Source of the DNA: Bacillota bacterium
Lineage (GTDB): Bacteria; Bacillota; TC1
Assembly: GCA_024635925.1 (NCBI GenBank)
Contig: JAGXHY010000016.1
Location: forward strand, 61,215-125,214
Direction: 5' to 3'
DNA length: 64,000 nt
In this document: positions 9,528-18,354 of the stretch, piece by piece
Layout: each line of letters opens with the position of its first letter
How positions within the stretch are numbered: position 1 is the first letter of the stretch
Notes under the pieces: model-generated
What the model saw: only the letters and a program-made list of their open reading frames with translations
Database searches by the model: none
What the model was told of the DNA's origin: nothing
Translations under genes and position numbers: made by a program

Positions 9528-10896
9528 GTTTTATAAGAATATCGGAATATATTTTCTTAGTAATTTTTCTACAAAAATACTCCAGCTTTTATTTATCCCT
9601 TTGTATAGTATTTTCATAAAACCTGATGATTTTGGGTACTATAGCCTTATCTTGTCAATGCTATCATTATCTATACCAATACTTTATCAATCCATATGGG
9701 AAGGTGTATTGCGATATAGTATAGAAAGAGAGAATCAAGAATATAAAGTGATATCTACTGCGGCATTGTATTGCATTGGAATTACATTAATATATGGTTT
9801 ATGTTTTTTAATTATCAATTTGTACTTTGATATTGATTATAGTCCTTATATATTAATAATGGGTATTAGTCAGATGTTAATTACGTTTTATCTCTTTTCT
9901 GCAAGAGCCCTTAAGGAAAATAAAGTGTATGCTTTATCTACCGTGGTACAATCTATTGTGATTACTTCGTTAAGTATTTATTTAATCGCTTATCTAAGAT
10001 TGGGAATACTCGCATTATTCATTACTTATATTGCCGGGAATATCATCGGTATTTTAATCTTAGAGTGGAAACTAAAGGTGCTATGCCGTATTTCAAGAGC
10101 AAATTTTCAATTTAGTTTGTTAGCACCAATTATAAAATATTCTCTTCCGCTTAGCTTCAACGCAGCATCATGGTGGTTGATTACATCTTTTAATAATTTT
10201 GTTATAACTTATCGAATAAGCATTTATGAAAATGGTATTTATTCGATGGCAAATAAATTTGGTTCAATACTTACACTCGTGACATCTGTTGTCTCTCTAG
10301 CGTGGATAGAAGAATCTTTTAGAATACATGGAAGCAAGAATAGTGATAAATACTTTAATAAAGTTCTAGATGTTTTAATTCGACTAGTATTCGGAACTGT
10401 AGCAATACTAATACCAATTACCAATATATTTTATCAATTTTCTGTTTCTGATTTATATAGTAGCGGTGTAACTTTAATACCTATTATATACTTGTCAGCT
10501 GCATTTTCATCGTTAGCAGCACACCTTGCAAGTGGGTTTTTAGCAAGAAAAGAGAGTGAATTGGTGTTAAAGACAACAATAATTGGAGGTATTGTTTCAG
10601 CTGTTGGAGGATTAATAATGGTAAAATACTTTGGGGTTATGGGGGTTGTCACTACATCTCTTATAGGATTTATATTGATGTTTGTAATTAGGATACCGAT
10701 ACTAAAAAAGCGAATGGACTTAAAAGTGAATGCTTCGTCCCTATTCATATCTACATCAATTTGTTTGTTAGTTTCGGTTATAAGTAATTATTTCGTTGGT
10801 TCTTTAATCAACCAAATCATTATTCTAATAGCTACATTTATAGCAACTTTAATATATAACTATAAAGTAATAAAGCTCATCTTTAGTAGTCGATAA
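9511..10896 (+). CDS. Wzx-type polysaccharide flippase (MATE/MVF superfamily)
   Basis: Membrane protein of about 461 aa with around twelve to fourteen hydrophobic segments, predicted to flip lipid-linked repeat units across the cytoplasmic membrane. The N-terminus (FYKNIGIYFLSNFSTKILQ) and the early LIPLYSIFIKPDDFGYYSL block are typical of RfbX/Wzx proteins. I choose ATG 9511 over 9496 because AAAGGTG sits just upstream of it and the earlier ATG lies too close to its GGGG. The gene overlaps the preceding hydrolase by 17 bases. Last intact gene of the polysaccharide locus. Confidence 0.85.
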   Translation: MLKLNRFYKNIGIYFLSNFSTKILQLLFIPLYSIFIKPDDFGYYSLILSMLSLSIPILYQSIWEGVLRYSIERENQEYKVISTAALYCIGITLIYGLCFLIINLYFDIDYSPYILIMGISQMLITFYLFSARALKENKVYALSTVVQSIVITSLSIYLIAYLRLGILALFITYIAGNIIGILILEWKLKVLCRISRANFQFSLLAPIIKYSLPLSFNAASWWLITSFNNFVITYRISIYENGIYSMANKFGSILTLVTSVVSLAWIEESFRIHGSKNSDKYFNKVLDVLIRLVFGTVAILIPITNIFYQFSVSDLYSSGVTLIPIIYLSAAFSSLAAHLASGFLARKESELVLKTTIIGGIVSAVGGLIMVKYFGVMGVVTTSLIGFILMFVIRIPILKKRMDLKVNASSLFISTSICLLVSVISNYFVGSLINQIIILIATFIATLIYNYKVIKLIFSSR

Positions 10897-10966
10897 AACG
10901 CTGAGGATAATATAGAAGTCAGTTAAACTATTAAAAATTAAGAAGAAGGCTTTATGGAGACTAAAA

Positions 10967-11242
10967 ATGCCAAATAATAAAACTGAATAATTTAGTGAAT
11001 TTCTTCAAAATGATTAGAGACAATACAAGAGTAAAATAAAGAGAGATTTAGAATAACATATACATATGCAATTTTGCAGTCTGTTAAAATGATAATATTA
11101 GCAATATTAAATCAACTTAGGGCATTAATAGAAGTTAGAATTGTTATATTTATTAAAGAAGGCAAAATTATATATTATTCACTAATAAACAATCTTACAA
11201 AGCAAATGTTTTAAAAAGGCTTCGAATAACTTAAAGAAAGAG
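10967..11242 (+). pseudogene. Decayed ArsR/CadC-family regulator gene
   Basis: A degenerate copy of the same kind of gene as the intact CadC-like regulator at 15022-15414. Both begin a shared stretch at ATGCCA. A frame of the copy then gives LNNLVNFFKMIRDNTRVK, matching YNLADFFKVLGDSTRVK. After several small deletions and stops, ATATTAAATCAACTTAG, GCATTAATAGAAG and AAAGAAGG..AAA..TATATTATTC follow in the same order as in the intact gene, up to its C-terminal helix. No continuous frame remains and no promoter with operator is visible. Read directly by aligning the two stretches by eye. Most of the left 330 bases of the 10897-11342 gap is explained by it. Confidence 0.8.
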
Positions 11243-11264
11243 TATACTGTGAAATGACAATAAT

Positions 11265-11302
11265 AATAGACTATGATAAATTTAAGTTTATCATAGTCTA
11301 TT
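11265..11302. terminator. Bidirectional intrinsic terminator
   Basis: Perfect 16-bp inverted repeat AATAGACTATGATAAA / TTTATCATAGTCTATT around a 6-base loop, with T-rich sequence on the right and A-rich on the left. It lies between the plus-strand polysaccharide region and the convergent pst operon and can serve both. Confidence 0.85.
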
Positions 11303-11342
11303 TTACTAAAATAATATTTCATTGATTGTTTTCTTTGCTATA

Positions 11343-12092
11343 TTAACTAAACCTACCAGTTATATAATCATTAGTTCTTTGATCTTTAGGATTGGTAAAG
11401 ATATCATCAGTGGTGCCAGTCTCGATTATTTCACCATTAAGGAAGAAAGCAGTTTGATCACTTACCCTTGCAGCCTGTTGCATAGAGTGAGTAACTATAA
11501 CTAGACTATAAGATTCCTTTAGAGTTTGAAATAACTCCTCTATTTTAAGAGTAGATTGAGGATCAAGAGCAGAAGTAGGCTCATCCATTAGTAGTACTTC
11601 AGGCTCAACAGCCAAACACCTAGCAATACACAAACGCTGCTGTTGTCCTCCTGAGAGTTCTAAGGCTGACTTATTTAGTTTATCCTTTACCTCATTCCAT
11701 AAAGCAGATTTTCTTAAAGATTTCTCTACTAGAGAGTCTAAGGCATCCTTGTTCTTAAGACCATGCTTTTTAGGACCATAAATAACATTATCATAAATAC
11801 TCTTAGGAAAAGGGTTTGGTTTTTGAAAAACCATCCCTACCTTTTTTCGTAATTCAGCTAAATCATAAGCATCTGTTAAAATATTTTCATTATCTAAAAG
11901 AATTTCACCTGTTATTTTAGTTTTAGGTATATGCTCATACATTCTGTTAAGAGTTCTGATAAAAGTAGATTTACCACAACCTGAAGGACCAATTAAGGCA
12001 GTAATTTTATTTTCTTCAATATTTAAATTTACACTCTTTAATGCATGATTATTCCCATAATAGAAATCCACATTATTATAAATAATTTTCAT
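11343..12092 (-). CDS. pstB: Phosphate ABC transporter ATPase PstB
   Basis: ATP-hydrolysing subunit of the high-affinity phosphate importer, on the cytoplasmic face. The 249-aa protein has Walker [18 protein letters not shown], the Q-loop region [10 protein letters not shown], the signature [16 protein letters not shown] and Walker [14 protein letters not shown], then the H-loop [19 protein letters not shown] is particularly PstB-like. It is the last gene of pstS-C-A-B on the minus strand, 11 bases after pstA. No phoU follows; a terminator lies directly downstream. Confidence 0.97.
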   Translation of the reverse strand: MKIIYNNVDFYYGNNHALKSVNLNIEENKITALIGPSGCGKSTFIRTLNRMYEHIPKTKITGEILLDNENILTDAYDLAELRKKVGMVFQKPNPFPKSIYDNVIYGPKKHGLKNKDALDSLVEKSLRKSALWNEVKDKLNKSALELSGGQQQRLCIARCLAVEPEVLLMDEPTSALDPQSTLKIEELFQTLKESYSLVIVTHSMQQAARVSDQTAFFLNGEIIETGTTDDIFTNPKDQRTNDYITGRFS

Positions 12093-12103
12093 TTTAATCT
12101 CAC

Positions 12104-12967
12104 CTAATCCATTCTGTTTTGGTATTTATTTCTTAATACAATCGCAATAGCATTCATTGAAAGAAGAAGAACTAAAAGCACAATTATTCCAGCAGCGGCT
12201 ATATCTTGAAATTCAGCCTGAGGACGTGAGGTCCAATTAAATATTTGAATTGGTAATACAGTAAATGAATCAAGAGGACTTTTAGGCATAAAACCTATAT
12301 AACCAGCAGCACCAATCATTATTAGTGGAGCAGCCTCACCCATTGCTCTTGAAACAGCCAAAATTGAACCAGTTAATATACCAGGTATTGAAAATGGTAA
12401 AATAACCCCTGTTATTGTTTGCCACTTACTTACACCTAGTGCATAGGAACCTTCTTTTAAAGTGCTAGGCACGCTTTTTAAAGCTTCCTGAGAGGATACA
12501 ATGATAACAGGCAGTATTAATAGTGCTAAAGTTAGAGCACCAGATAAAATACTCCTTTGGAAATTTAAAAATCTTACAAAAACAGCCAAACCTAACATAC
12601 CATAAACAATAGCTGGCACACCTGCTAAATTGGAGATATTTAGTTCAAGAATTTTAGTCCACCATGATTGTTTATTTGCATATTCTTCAAGATAAAGTGC
12701 TGTACCAACACCTAGTGGAATAGCAAAAAGAATAGTCAAGGATATAGTCCAAATACTACCTGCCAAAGCTGAAGCAATCCCAGCCCTATCAGCAAATCTA
12801 GAAGGCATACTAGTAATAAAAGAAAGACTCAAATGACTAAAGCCCACTTTGAAAACTTGATACAGTAATAGTAGTAACATAATAATAGAAAAGACTATTA
12901 TAGAAATAAGTACCCCTTGGAATAAGGCATTTTTTAATCTTCTTCTTCTAATTAATTTCTTATTCAT
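12104..12967 (-). CDS. pstA: Phosphate ABC transporter permease PstA
   Basis: Membrane permease pairing with PstC to form the phosphate channel. The 287-aa protein has six predicted membrane segments. The first follows the basic N-terminus [17 protein letters not shown]. The EAA-type coupling loop [25 protein letters not shown] and the [11 protein letters not shown] segment after AMGEAA are characteristic of PstA. It follows pstC with a single-base gap and precedes pstB by 11 bases, so translation is probably coupled. Confidence 0.96.
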   Translation of the reverse strand: MNKKLIRRRRLKNALFQGVLISIIVFSIIMLLLLLYQVFKVGFSHLSLSFITSMPSRFADRAGIASALAGSIWTISLTILFAIPLGVGTALYLEEYANKQSWWTKILELNISNLAGVPAIVYGMLGLAVFVRFLNFQRSILSGALTLALLILPVIIVSSQEALKSVPSTLKEGSYALGVSKWQTITGVILPFSIPGILTGSILAVSRAMGEAAPLIMIGAAGYIGFMPKSPLDSFTVLPIQIFNWTSRPQAEFQDIAAAGIIVLLVLLLSMNAIAIVLRNKYQNRMD

Positions 12968-12968
12968 T

Positions 12969-13853
12969 TTAATACCTCTCTCTATTGCGATACAAGATCC
13001 CTTTAGCTACTAGATTCATGATTAAAGTCATGAAGAACAGCATAGTTCCCACAGCAAATACTGTCTTATATTCTAAAGTTCCCTGAGATATCTCACCTAA
13101 ACTCATATTTACCATAAAACCAGTCATTGTTTGAATACTTTCAAGAGGATTAAAAGTTAAGACAGGACTTTGACCAGCGGCAATTGCCACAATCATCGTT
13201 TCTCCAATTGCTCTTGATATAGCTAAAACAAAGGCTGAGGCAATACTTGAACTTGTTGAAGGAATTATAATTTTTAAGGCAACTTCCATCTTAGTTGAAC
13301 CTAGAGCATAAGCTCCGTTTCTAACTGAATTTGGTACTGCCATCATAGCATCTTCAATTAAGGAAGCTACCATTGGTAGAGTCATTATCCCTACTGCAAT
13401 ACTTGCACTGGCAACGTTAAATATTTGAGTTTGTGGAAGTATTTGTCTTATTAAAGGAGTTATAAAGGTCAAGGCAAAAAAACCATAGACTATTGATGGT
13501 ATTCCAGCTAACAGTTCTAGTATTGGTTTTATTATTTTTCTTGTTCTCTTTTTTGCATATTCGCTAAGGTATATAGCGCTACCAAGTCCAAGAGGAAGAG
13601 AAATTATACTGGAAAATAAGGCAATCATGAGTGTACCAACAAGAAGAGGGAGTACTCCAAAACTTTTTGGCACTAGAGTAGGAGCCCAGGTCTTTCCTGT
13701 TAGAAAATCCATAATTGGTATTTCTTTGAAAAATTGAAATGTTTCACCAAAAAGAGTAACTATTATAGCTAGAGTAGTAATAATGGAAATACCAGCAAAT
13801 AGTATTAATGATTTTTCTATTATAAATTCTCTTTTTTTAATCTTTTTTTTCAT
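12969..13853 (-). CDS. pstC: Phosphate ABC transporter permease PstC
   Basis: Partner permease of PstA. I place the start at the ATG of MKKKIKKREFII (13853), behind GGAGGA; the six extra upstream codons overlap that SD. The 294-aa protein has six predicted membrane segments, with the coupling loop ALGSTKMEVALKIIIPSTS and AIGETMIVAIAAGQSP typical of PstC. A strong terminator precedes it, so it depends on read-through from pstS. No sign of damage. Confidence 0.95.
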   Translation of the reverse strand: MKKKIKKREFIIEKSLILFAGISIITTLAIIVTLFGETFQFFKEIPIMDFLTGKTWAPTLVPKSFGVLPLLVGTLMIALFSSIISLPLGLGSAIYLSEYAKKRTRKIIKPILELLAGIPSIVYGFFALTFITPLIRQILPQTQIFNVASASIAVGIMTLPMVASLIEDAMMAVPNSVRNGAYALGSTKMEVALKIIIPSTSSSIASAFVLAISRAIGETMIVAIAAGQSPVLTFNPLESIQTMTGFMVNMSLGEISQGTLEYKTVFAVGTMLFFMTLIMNLVAKGILYRNRERY

Positions 13854-13868
13854 TAATCCTCCATATAG

Positions 13869-13889
13869 CAAAAAGGCACCGAAGTGCCT
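13869..13889 (-). terminator. UUCG-loop terminator between pstS and pstC
   Basis: On the minus strand: AGGCAC-TTCG-GTGCCT followed by TTTTT. A 6-bp stem closed by the very stable UUCG tetraloop, placed just after the pstS stop. It should end most transcripts after pstS and let a minority continue into pstCAB, giving an excess of binding protein. Confidence 0.88.
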
Positions 13890-13904
13890 GACTGCCTTGA
13901 TAAT

Positions 13905-14825
13905 TTATTTCAACAGATTTAATTGATCTGTATACATGTTATCAGGTAGTGGTATGTAACCAACTTCTTTTGCTAAAACTTTTGCATTTTCTAGATAGAA
14001 TTTAACAAAAGCATTTATTTCAGGTTTATCAAGTGATTTATTATTTACGTAGATGAAAAGTGGTCTTGATAGTGGTGTGTATGATCCATCTTTTATTGTA
14101 TCAAGTGATGGTTTCACATCATTTACTGCTACTAGATTAAGTTTATTCATATTCTCTTCATAGTAGGCAAATCCAAAGAAACCAATTGCATTTTTATCTC
14201 CAGCAATACCTTGTACTAAGACATTGTCATCTTCACTTCCTGTGAAGTCTTGTCTGATTGAACCACTTTTACCATTGATTTCTTCTGTAAAGTAGTCGAA
14301 TGTTCCTGAATCAGTACCAGGTGCATAAAATTTAATATCATCATTTGGCCATTCTGGTCTAATATCTTTCCAGGTTGTTACTTTGCTATCAGGTTCCCAA
14401 ATCATTTTTAGCTCTTCGGCTGTTAAGTTTTTAACCCAAGTGTTTTCTTTGTTTACAACTATGGTGATTCCATCATAGGCTACTGTATATTCTATATATT
14501 CAATTCCATTTTCTTCAGCCATTTTTGCTTCTTCGGCTTTTATTGGTCTGGATGCATTTGTAATATCAGTTTCTCCAACAGCGAATTTTTTAAAACCTCC
14601 ACCAGTTCCAGATACTCCTACTGGTATTTTAATGTCAGGGTTTTGAGCTGTGAATTCTTCTGCTACTGCTTCAGTTATTGGGAAGACAGTTGAAGAACCA
14701 TCAATTTTTATTTCTCCTGTTAGGGATTGACCAGATTGTCCTGATTGACCACATGCTGTTAATATTAATGGTGCTACAAAAGCTAAAGCCAGGATTGTTG
14801 TAATTTTTTTTGTTATTTTTTTCAA
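13905..14825 (-). CDS. pstS: Phosphate-binding lipoprotein PstS
   Basis: Extracytoplasmic phosphate receptor anchored by lipid. The start is most likely TTG at 14825 (MKKITKKITTILALAF), preceded by GAGAGGAGAAATAGAA. The longer ATG frame from 14849 places that SD inside the coding region. The signal peptide ends in the lipobox LTAC. The mature protein has the phosphate-pocket motifs GSSTVFPI, GVSGTGGGFKKF, ITNASRPIK and the later APGTDSGTFDYF. About 306 aa. First gene of pstSCAB behind a candidate Pho-box promoter, so phosphate starvation control is likely but inferred. Confidence 0.95.
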   Translation of the reverse strand: MKKITKKITTILALAFVAPLILTACGQSGQSGQSLTGEIKIDGSSTVFPITEAVAEEFTAQNPDIKIPVGVSGTGGGFKKFAVGETDITNASRPIKAEEAKMAEENGIEYIEYTVAYDGITIVVNKENTWVKNLTAEELKMIWEPDSKVTTWKDIRPEWPNDDIKFYAPGTDSGTFDYFTEEINGKSGSIRQDFTGSEDDNVLVQGIAGDKNAIGFFGFAYYEENMNKLNLVAVNDVKPSLDTIKDGSYTPLSRPLFIYVNNKSLDKPEINAFVKFYLENAKVLAKEVGYIPLPDNMYTDQLNLLK

Positions 14826-14860
14826 TTCTATTTCTCCTCTCGATTTCATCTTATGTCTAA

Positions 14861-14914
14861 ATTATATAGAGCATATGTTTTGGCAATATTTTCTTTATGT
14901 TAAATTTATGTAAA
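14861..14914 (-). promoter_or_regulatory. Candidate PhoP-box promoter of pst operon
   Basis: Read on the minus strand, TTTACA (14914-14909), five bases, TTAACA (14903-14898), then TATAAT at 14866-14861 upstream of the pstS start. Direct TTnACA repeats at about 11-base periodicity match the Bacillus-type PhoP box. The -35 is weak, as expected for an activated promoter. No phoPR genes are in the window, so the regulator is inferred. Confidence 0.6.
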
Positions 14915-14945
14915 CTTTTTATTTTCTTATTACTAATTTTTCATC

Positions 14946-15003
14946 TTGACAATTGAATGACCGCTCAACTATAATATAGGTAGATGATTGAATAGGTATT
15001 CAA
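14946..15003 (+). promoter_or_regulatory. Metal-responsive promoter with two operator dyads
   Basis: TTGACA (14946-14951), 18 bases, TATAAT (14970-14975). A dyad TTGAATGACCGCTCAA (14953-14968) fills the spacer, and a second perfect-armed dyad TTGAATAGGTATTCAA (14988-15003) covers the start of transcription. TGAA..TTCA arms are the usual ArsR/SmtB/CadC operator style, and the first gene is such a regulator. Autorepression relieved by metal is the expected mode. Confidence 0.8.
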
Positions 15004-15021
15004 CTAATGGAGGATATACAA

Positions 15022-15414
15022 GTGATATATAAGAAAAAAGACATGATATGCGATTGTGAAGTTATACATGGGGAAGTAGTAAATGAAGTTAGATTAAAAA
15101 TGCCAGTAGAGGAACAACTTTATAATCTAGCAGACTTCTTTAAAGTACTAGGGGATAGTACAAGAGTAAAACTAATGTGGGCCTTAGATGAACAAGAACT
15201 ATGTGTATGTGACCTTGCAGTACTTTTAAACATGACAAAATCAGCAATATCACACCAACTTAGAGCATTAAGAGAAGCCCGACTAGTAAAGTTCAGAAAA
15301 GAAGGGAAGGTTGTCTACTATTCTTTAGCAGATGACCATGTAAAACAAATATTTGAAAAAGGCTATGAACACATAAATGAAAGAAAAGGTAGGGGAAATG
15401 ACAAAAATATATAA
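15022..15414 (+). CDS. cadC: CadC-like ArsR/SmtB-family metal sensor repressor
   Basis: Winged-helix repressor that leaves DNA when it binds Cd, Zn or Pb. I prefer GTG 15022, with GGAGG eight bases upstream, over ATG 15007, which overlaps that SD. The about 130-aa protein has both CadC-type metal sites. The thiolate site is made by N-terminal CDCEVIH and ELCVCDL in the alpha3 helix. The second is an alpha5 site DDH-x10-HINE with the exact spacing D, H (+2), H (+13), E (+16) known for CadC. SAISHQLRALREA is the recognition helix. It heads an operon with an HMA protein and a P1B ATPase; a decayed copy lies at 10967-11242. Confidence 0.9.
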   Translation: MIYKKKDMICDCEVIHGEVVNEVRLKMPVEEQLYNLADFFKVLGDSTRVKLMWALDEQELCVCDLAVLLNMTKSAISHQLRALREARLVKFRKEGKVVYYSLADDHVKQIFEKGYEHINERKGRGNDKNI

Positions 15415-15628
15415 ATTAGAAAACCTAGGCTGTGCTAACTGCTCAGCTAAAATGGAAAGAAAAATATCAGGACTAAAAGGAGTTGAAGAAGCAAGTGTAA
15501 ACTTCTTTTCTGGAAAACTAATATTAGAAATGATTGATGAGAAAGATTTTAATGTTTTAGAGATTGAAAAAGCAGTAGAAAAAATAATAAAAAAAATAGA
15601 ACCACAAGTCATAATGAAAAAGGTATAA
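15398..15628 (+). CDS. Free-standing heavy-metal-associated (HMA) domain protein
   Basis: Small cytoplasmic metal-binding protein (76 aa from ATG 15398, behind AAGGTAGGGG). It has one HMA ferredoxin-like fold with the metal loop LGCANCSAKMERKI, where the CxxC pair binds soft metal. The start overlaps the regulator gene and the stop is 3 bases before the ATPase start, so all three are co-translated. CadA/ZntA ATPases usually carry this domain at their own N-terminus; here the ATPase lacks it. The protein probably acts as the detached metal-binding domain or as a chaperone delivering metal. Confidence 0.87.
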   Translation: MTKIYKLENLGCANCSAKMERKISGLKGVEEASVNFFSGKLILEMIDEKDFNVLEIEKAVEKIIKKIEPQVIMKKV

Positions 15629-15631
15629 AAA

Positions 15632-17476
15632 ATGAATAAAAGACTAATACAAATAATCTTGGCAGCACTAATATATATACCAACATTTTTTATTAAACCA
15701 GAAACACCATTACAAATTTTATTATTTGTAATAAGTTATTTGATAGTTGGTGGTACAATACTTATAAAAGCTATAAGAAATATTAAGACTGGCAATTTTT
15801 TGGATGAAAACTTTTTAATGTCAATTGCAACCTTAGGAGCATTCTATATTAAAGCATATCCTGAAGCTATTGCTGTTATGCTTTTTTACCAAATAGGTGA
15901 GTACTTCCAGGATTATGCTGTTGATAAATCAAAAAAATCAATAACTAGCTTAATGGAATTAAAGGCAGACCATGCTAACCTTAAAACAGAAAATGGAATT
16001 AAAATTACAGATCCTCAAAATATAGATATAGGAAGCTATATAATAATAAAACCTGGAGAAAGAATACCACTTGATGGAATAATTACTGAAGGATCATCCT
16101 ATATTGATACCTCAGCATTAACAGGAGAAACACTACCAAAAGAAGTTTCACCTGGGTCAGACTTACTTAGTGGTTGTATAAATTTAAGTGGCTTACTTGT
16201 AATGAAAACAACTAATACTTTTGGAGAATCTACCGTCAGTAGAATACTTGAGTTAGTAGAAAATGCTAGTAGTAAAAAATCTTCTCAGGAAAAATTTATT
16301 ACAAAATTTGCTAGATATTATACACCTATCGTAGTAATCATAGGTCTTGCAATCCTTATTATACCAACATCTATTCAAGGGTTGTCAAGTTTAAACACAT
16401 GGCTTTATAGATCTCTTGCATTTTTAGTTGTTTCTTGCCCATGTGCTCTAGTAGTATCTATCCCACTTAGTTTTTTTGCTGGAATAGGAACTGCTTCAAA
16501 AGAAGGAATTCTAATAAAAGGTAGTAATTATTTAGAAGCATTAGCTAAAGTTGAAACAGTAGTATTCGATAAAACTGGGACTTTAACTAAAGGAGTATTT
16601 GAAGTTCGAAAAATTGTAACTTTCAATAATTTTAATAAAAATGAAGTGCTAGAAGTAGCAGCTTATAGTGAAGCACATTCTAGTCATCCAATATCACAAT
16701 CACTAAAAAGAGCTTATGGAATTAAAATTATTGAAGAGAGAATTCAAGATGTAAATGAGTTGGCCGGACTTGGGGTCATTGCTAAAGTTGATAATAAATC
16801 TGTAACCATAGGAAATATTAAACTGATGGACCAAGAAAATATTGATGCTTTCGAAAGTGGTGAAGAAAGAACAATTGTCCATGTTGGGATAGATGGGATC
16901 TATGCAGGATATATTACAATAGCCGATGAATTAAAAACAGATTCAAAAAAAACAGTTGAAAATTTAAGAGAACTGGGCGTTTCTAAAATCATAATGTTAA
17001 CTGGAGATTCAAGTATATCTGCAAAAAAAACTGCTGATGAATTAGGAATTCTAGAATACCATGGGGATTTAATGCCAATAGATAAATTAAATAAACTAGA
17101 ACATATTATAGGATATCAGAATAAAAAAGGAAAAACCGTATTTGTAGGAGATGGAATAAACGATGCTCCAGTTTTAGCAAGAGCAGATATTGGAATAGCT
17201 ATGGGTGGAATTGGAAGAGATGCAGCCATAGAAGCAGCAGATGTGGTCATAATGCAAGATGAACCTATAAAGTTAACTGTAGCAATTAAATTAGCAAAGA
17301 GAACTGTAGCAATTGCAACAGCTAATATTATATTAGCTATCGGTATAAAGGTTATTGTTCTAATACTTAGTGCCTTTGGTTTTGCAAGTTTATGGATGGC
17401 CGTTTTCGCAGATGTAGGAGTAACTATTATTGCTGTATTAAACTCACTAAGGCTATTAAGAAGAAAGGGGATATAA
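15632..17476 (+). CDS. cadA: Cd/Zn/Pb-type P1B ATPase
   Basis: Heavy-metal exporting P-type ATPase of 614 aa. It begins directly with membrane helices and has no N-terminal HMA domain. Visible are the TGES-equivalent LTGETLPKEV, the metal-selective SCPCAL motif in a membrane helix near residue 268, the phosphorylation site DKTGT near 313, the SHPI locus near 350, MLTGDS near 454 and GDGINDAP near 507. CPC plus the CadC-type regulator points to Zn2+/Cd2+/Pb2+ rather than Cu+. The upstream small HMA protein supplies the missing domain. The pirin gene follows after 2 bases. Confidence 0.93.
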   Translation: MNKRLIQIILAALIYIPTFFIKPETPLQILLFVISYLIVGGTILIKAIRNIKTGNFLDENFLMSIATLGAFYIKAYPEAIAVMLFYQIGEYFQDYAVDKSKKSITSLMELKADHANLKTENGIKITDPQNIDIGSYIIIKPGERIPLDGIITEGSSYIDTSALTGETLPKEVSPGSDLLSGCINLSGLLVMKTTNTFGESTVSRILELVENASSKKSSQEKFITKFARYYTPIVVIIGLAILIIPTSIQGLSSLNTWLYRSLAFLVVSCPCALVVSIPLSFFAGIGTASKEGILIKGSNYLEALAKVETVVFDKTGTLTKGVFEVRKIVTFNNFNKNEVLEVAAYSEAHSSHPISQSLKRAYGIKIIEERIQDVNELAGLGVIAKVDNKSVTIGNIKLMDQENIDAFESGEERTIVHVGIDGIYAGYITIADELKTDSKKTVENLRELGVSKIIMLTGDSSISAKKTADELGILEYHGDLMPIDKLNKLEHIIGYQNKKGKTVFVGDGINDAPVLARADIGIAMGGIGRDAAIEAADVVIMQDEPIKLTVAIKLAKRTVAIATANIILAIGIKVIVLILSAFGFASLWMAVFADVGVTIIAVLNSLRLLRRKGI

Positions 17477-17478
17477 AA

Positions 17479-18312
17479 ATGTCAAAAAAAAGAAGTATTG
17501 AAAAAATATTTAAAGGTAAAGATGCAATCGACGGAGCCGGCGTTAAACTAATAAGAGTATTTGGTTATGGAGATACTAAAGAAATAGATCCATTTTTAAT
17601 GCTAGATGCTTTTGATTCAAATAATAGTGAAGACTATATTAAAGGATTTCCATGGCATCCTCATAGAGGAATTGAAACTGTAACATACCTACTTGATGGT
17701 AGTATAAAACACGAAGATAGTTTAGGTAATAAGGGTGTTATTAAAGCAGGAGAGTGTCAATGGATGACTGCAGGTTCTGGAATAATTCATCAAGAAATGC
17801 CTATGGATTCACCAAGACTTAGGGGTTTACAGTTATGGGTTAATCTACCAAAAAGGGATAAAATGACAAATCCAAAATATAATGGGATAGAGGCTGATGA
17901 AATTCCTGAAATTAAAGAAGAAAATGTTAGGGTAAAAGTTATTGCTGGAAAATATGGAGATGTTGATGGTGCCTTACAACCTGATTATGTAAATATTAAT
18001 TATTTAGATATTCTTATGAATAAAAATTCTTTGTGGGAATATGAATCTGATAAAAACCTTAATCAAATAATTTATATTATTGAAGGTAGTGGTACTTTAG
18101 GAAGTGATTTAATTGAAGAGCATAGTTGTGTTCTACTAAGTCATGGTGATTCTTTAGAAATCACTAGTGGAGATAAAGGTATTAGGTTTATTCTACTTGA
18201 AGGTCTTCCTTTAAAAGAACCAATAGCTTGGGGTGGACCAGTTGTTATGAATACAAAAGAAGAGTTGTCCTTGGCCTTTAAAGAAATAGAAGAAGACACT
18301 TTTATAAAATAA
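17479..18312 (+). CDS. Pirin family protein
   Basis: Bicupin protein of 277 aa; the ATG at 17479 follows AAGAAAGGGG at the end of the ATPase gene. The N-terminal cupin holds the metal ligands in FPWHPHRGIETVTYL (His-x-His), KHEDSLGN and IIHQEMP, matching pirin/YhhW. The C-terminal cupin is less conserved. Some bacterial pirins have quercetinase activity and others bind metabolic enzymes; nothing here decides between these. The 2-base spacing to the ATPase suggests shared expression with metal stress. Confidence 0.88.
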   Translation: MSKKRSIEKIFKGKDAIDGAGVKLIRVFGYGDTKEIDPFLMLDAFDSNNSEDYIKGFPWHPHRGIETVTYLLDGSIKHEDSLGNKGVIKAGECQWMTAGSGIIHQEMPMDSPRLRGLQLWVNLPKRDKMTNPKYNGIEADEIPEIKEENVRVKVIAGKYGDVDGALQPDYVNINYLDILMNKNSLWEYESDKNLNQIIYIIEGSGTLGSDLIEEHSCVLLSHGDSLEITSGDKGIRFILLEGLPLKEPIAWGGPVVMNTKEELSLAFKEIEEDTFIK

Positions 18313-18354
18313 TATTTATTGATACAATAGTAATATATTTAAGGAGGTTTTATA

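Noticed and set aside
11322..11504. Plus-strand 60-codon frame opposite the end of pstB
   Set aside because: It is antisense to a clear pstB, has no SD and no recognisable sequence.
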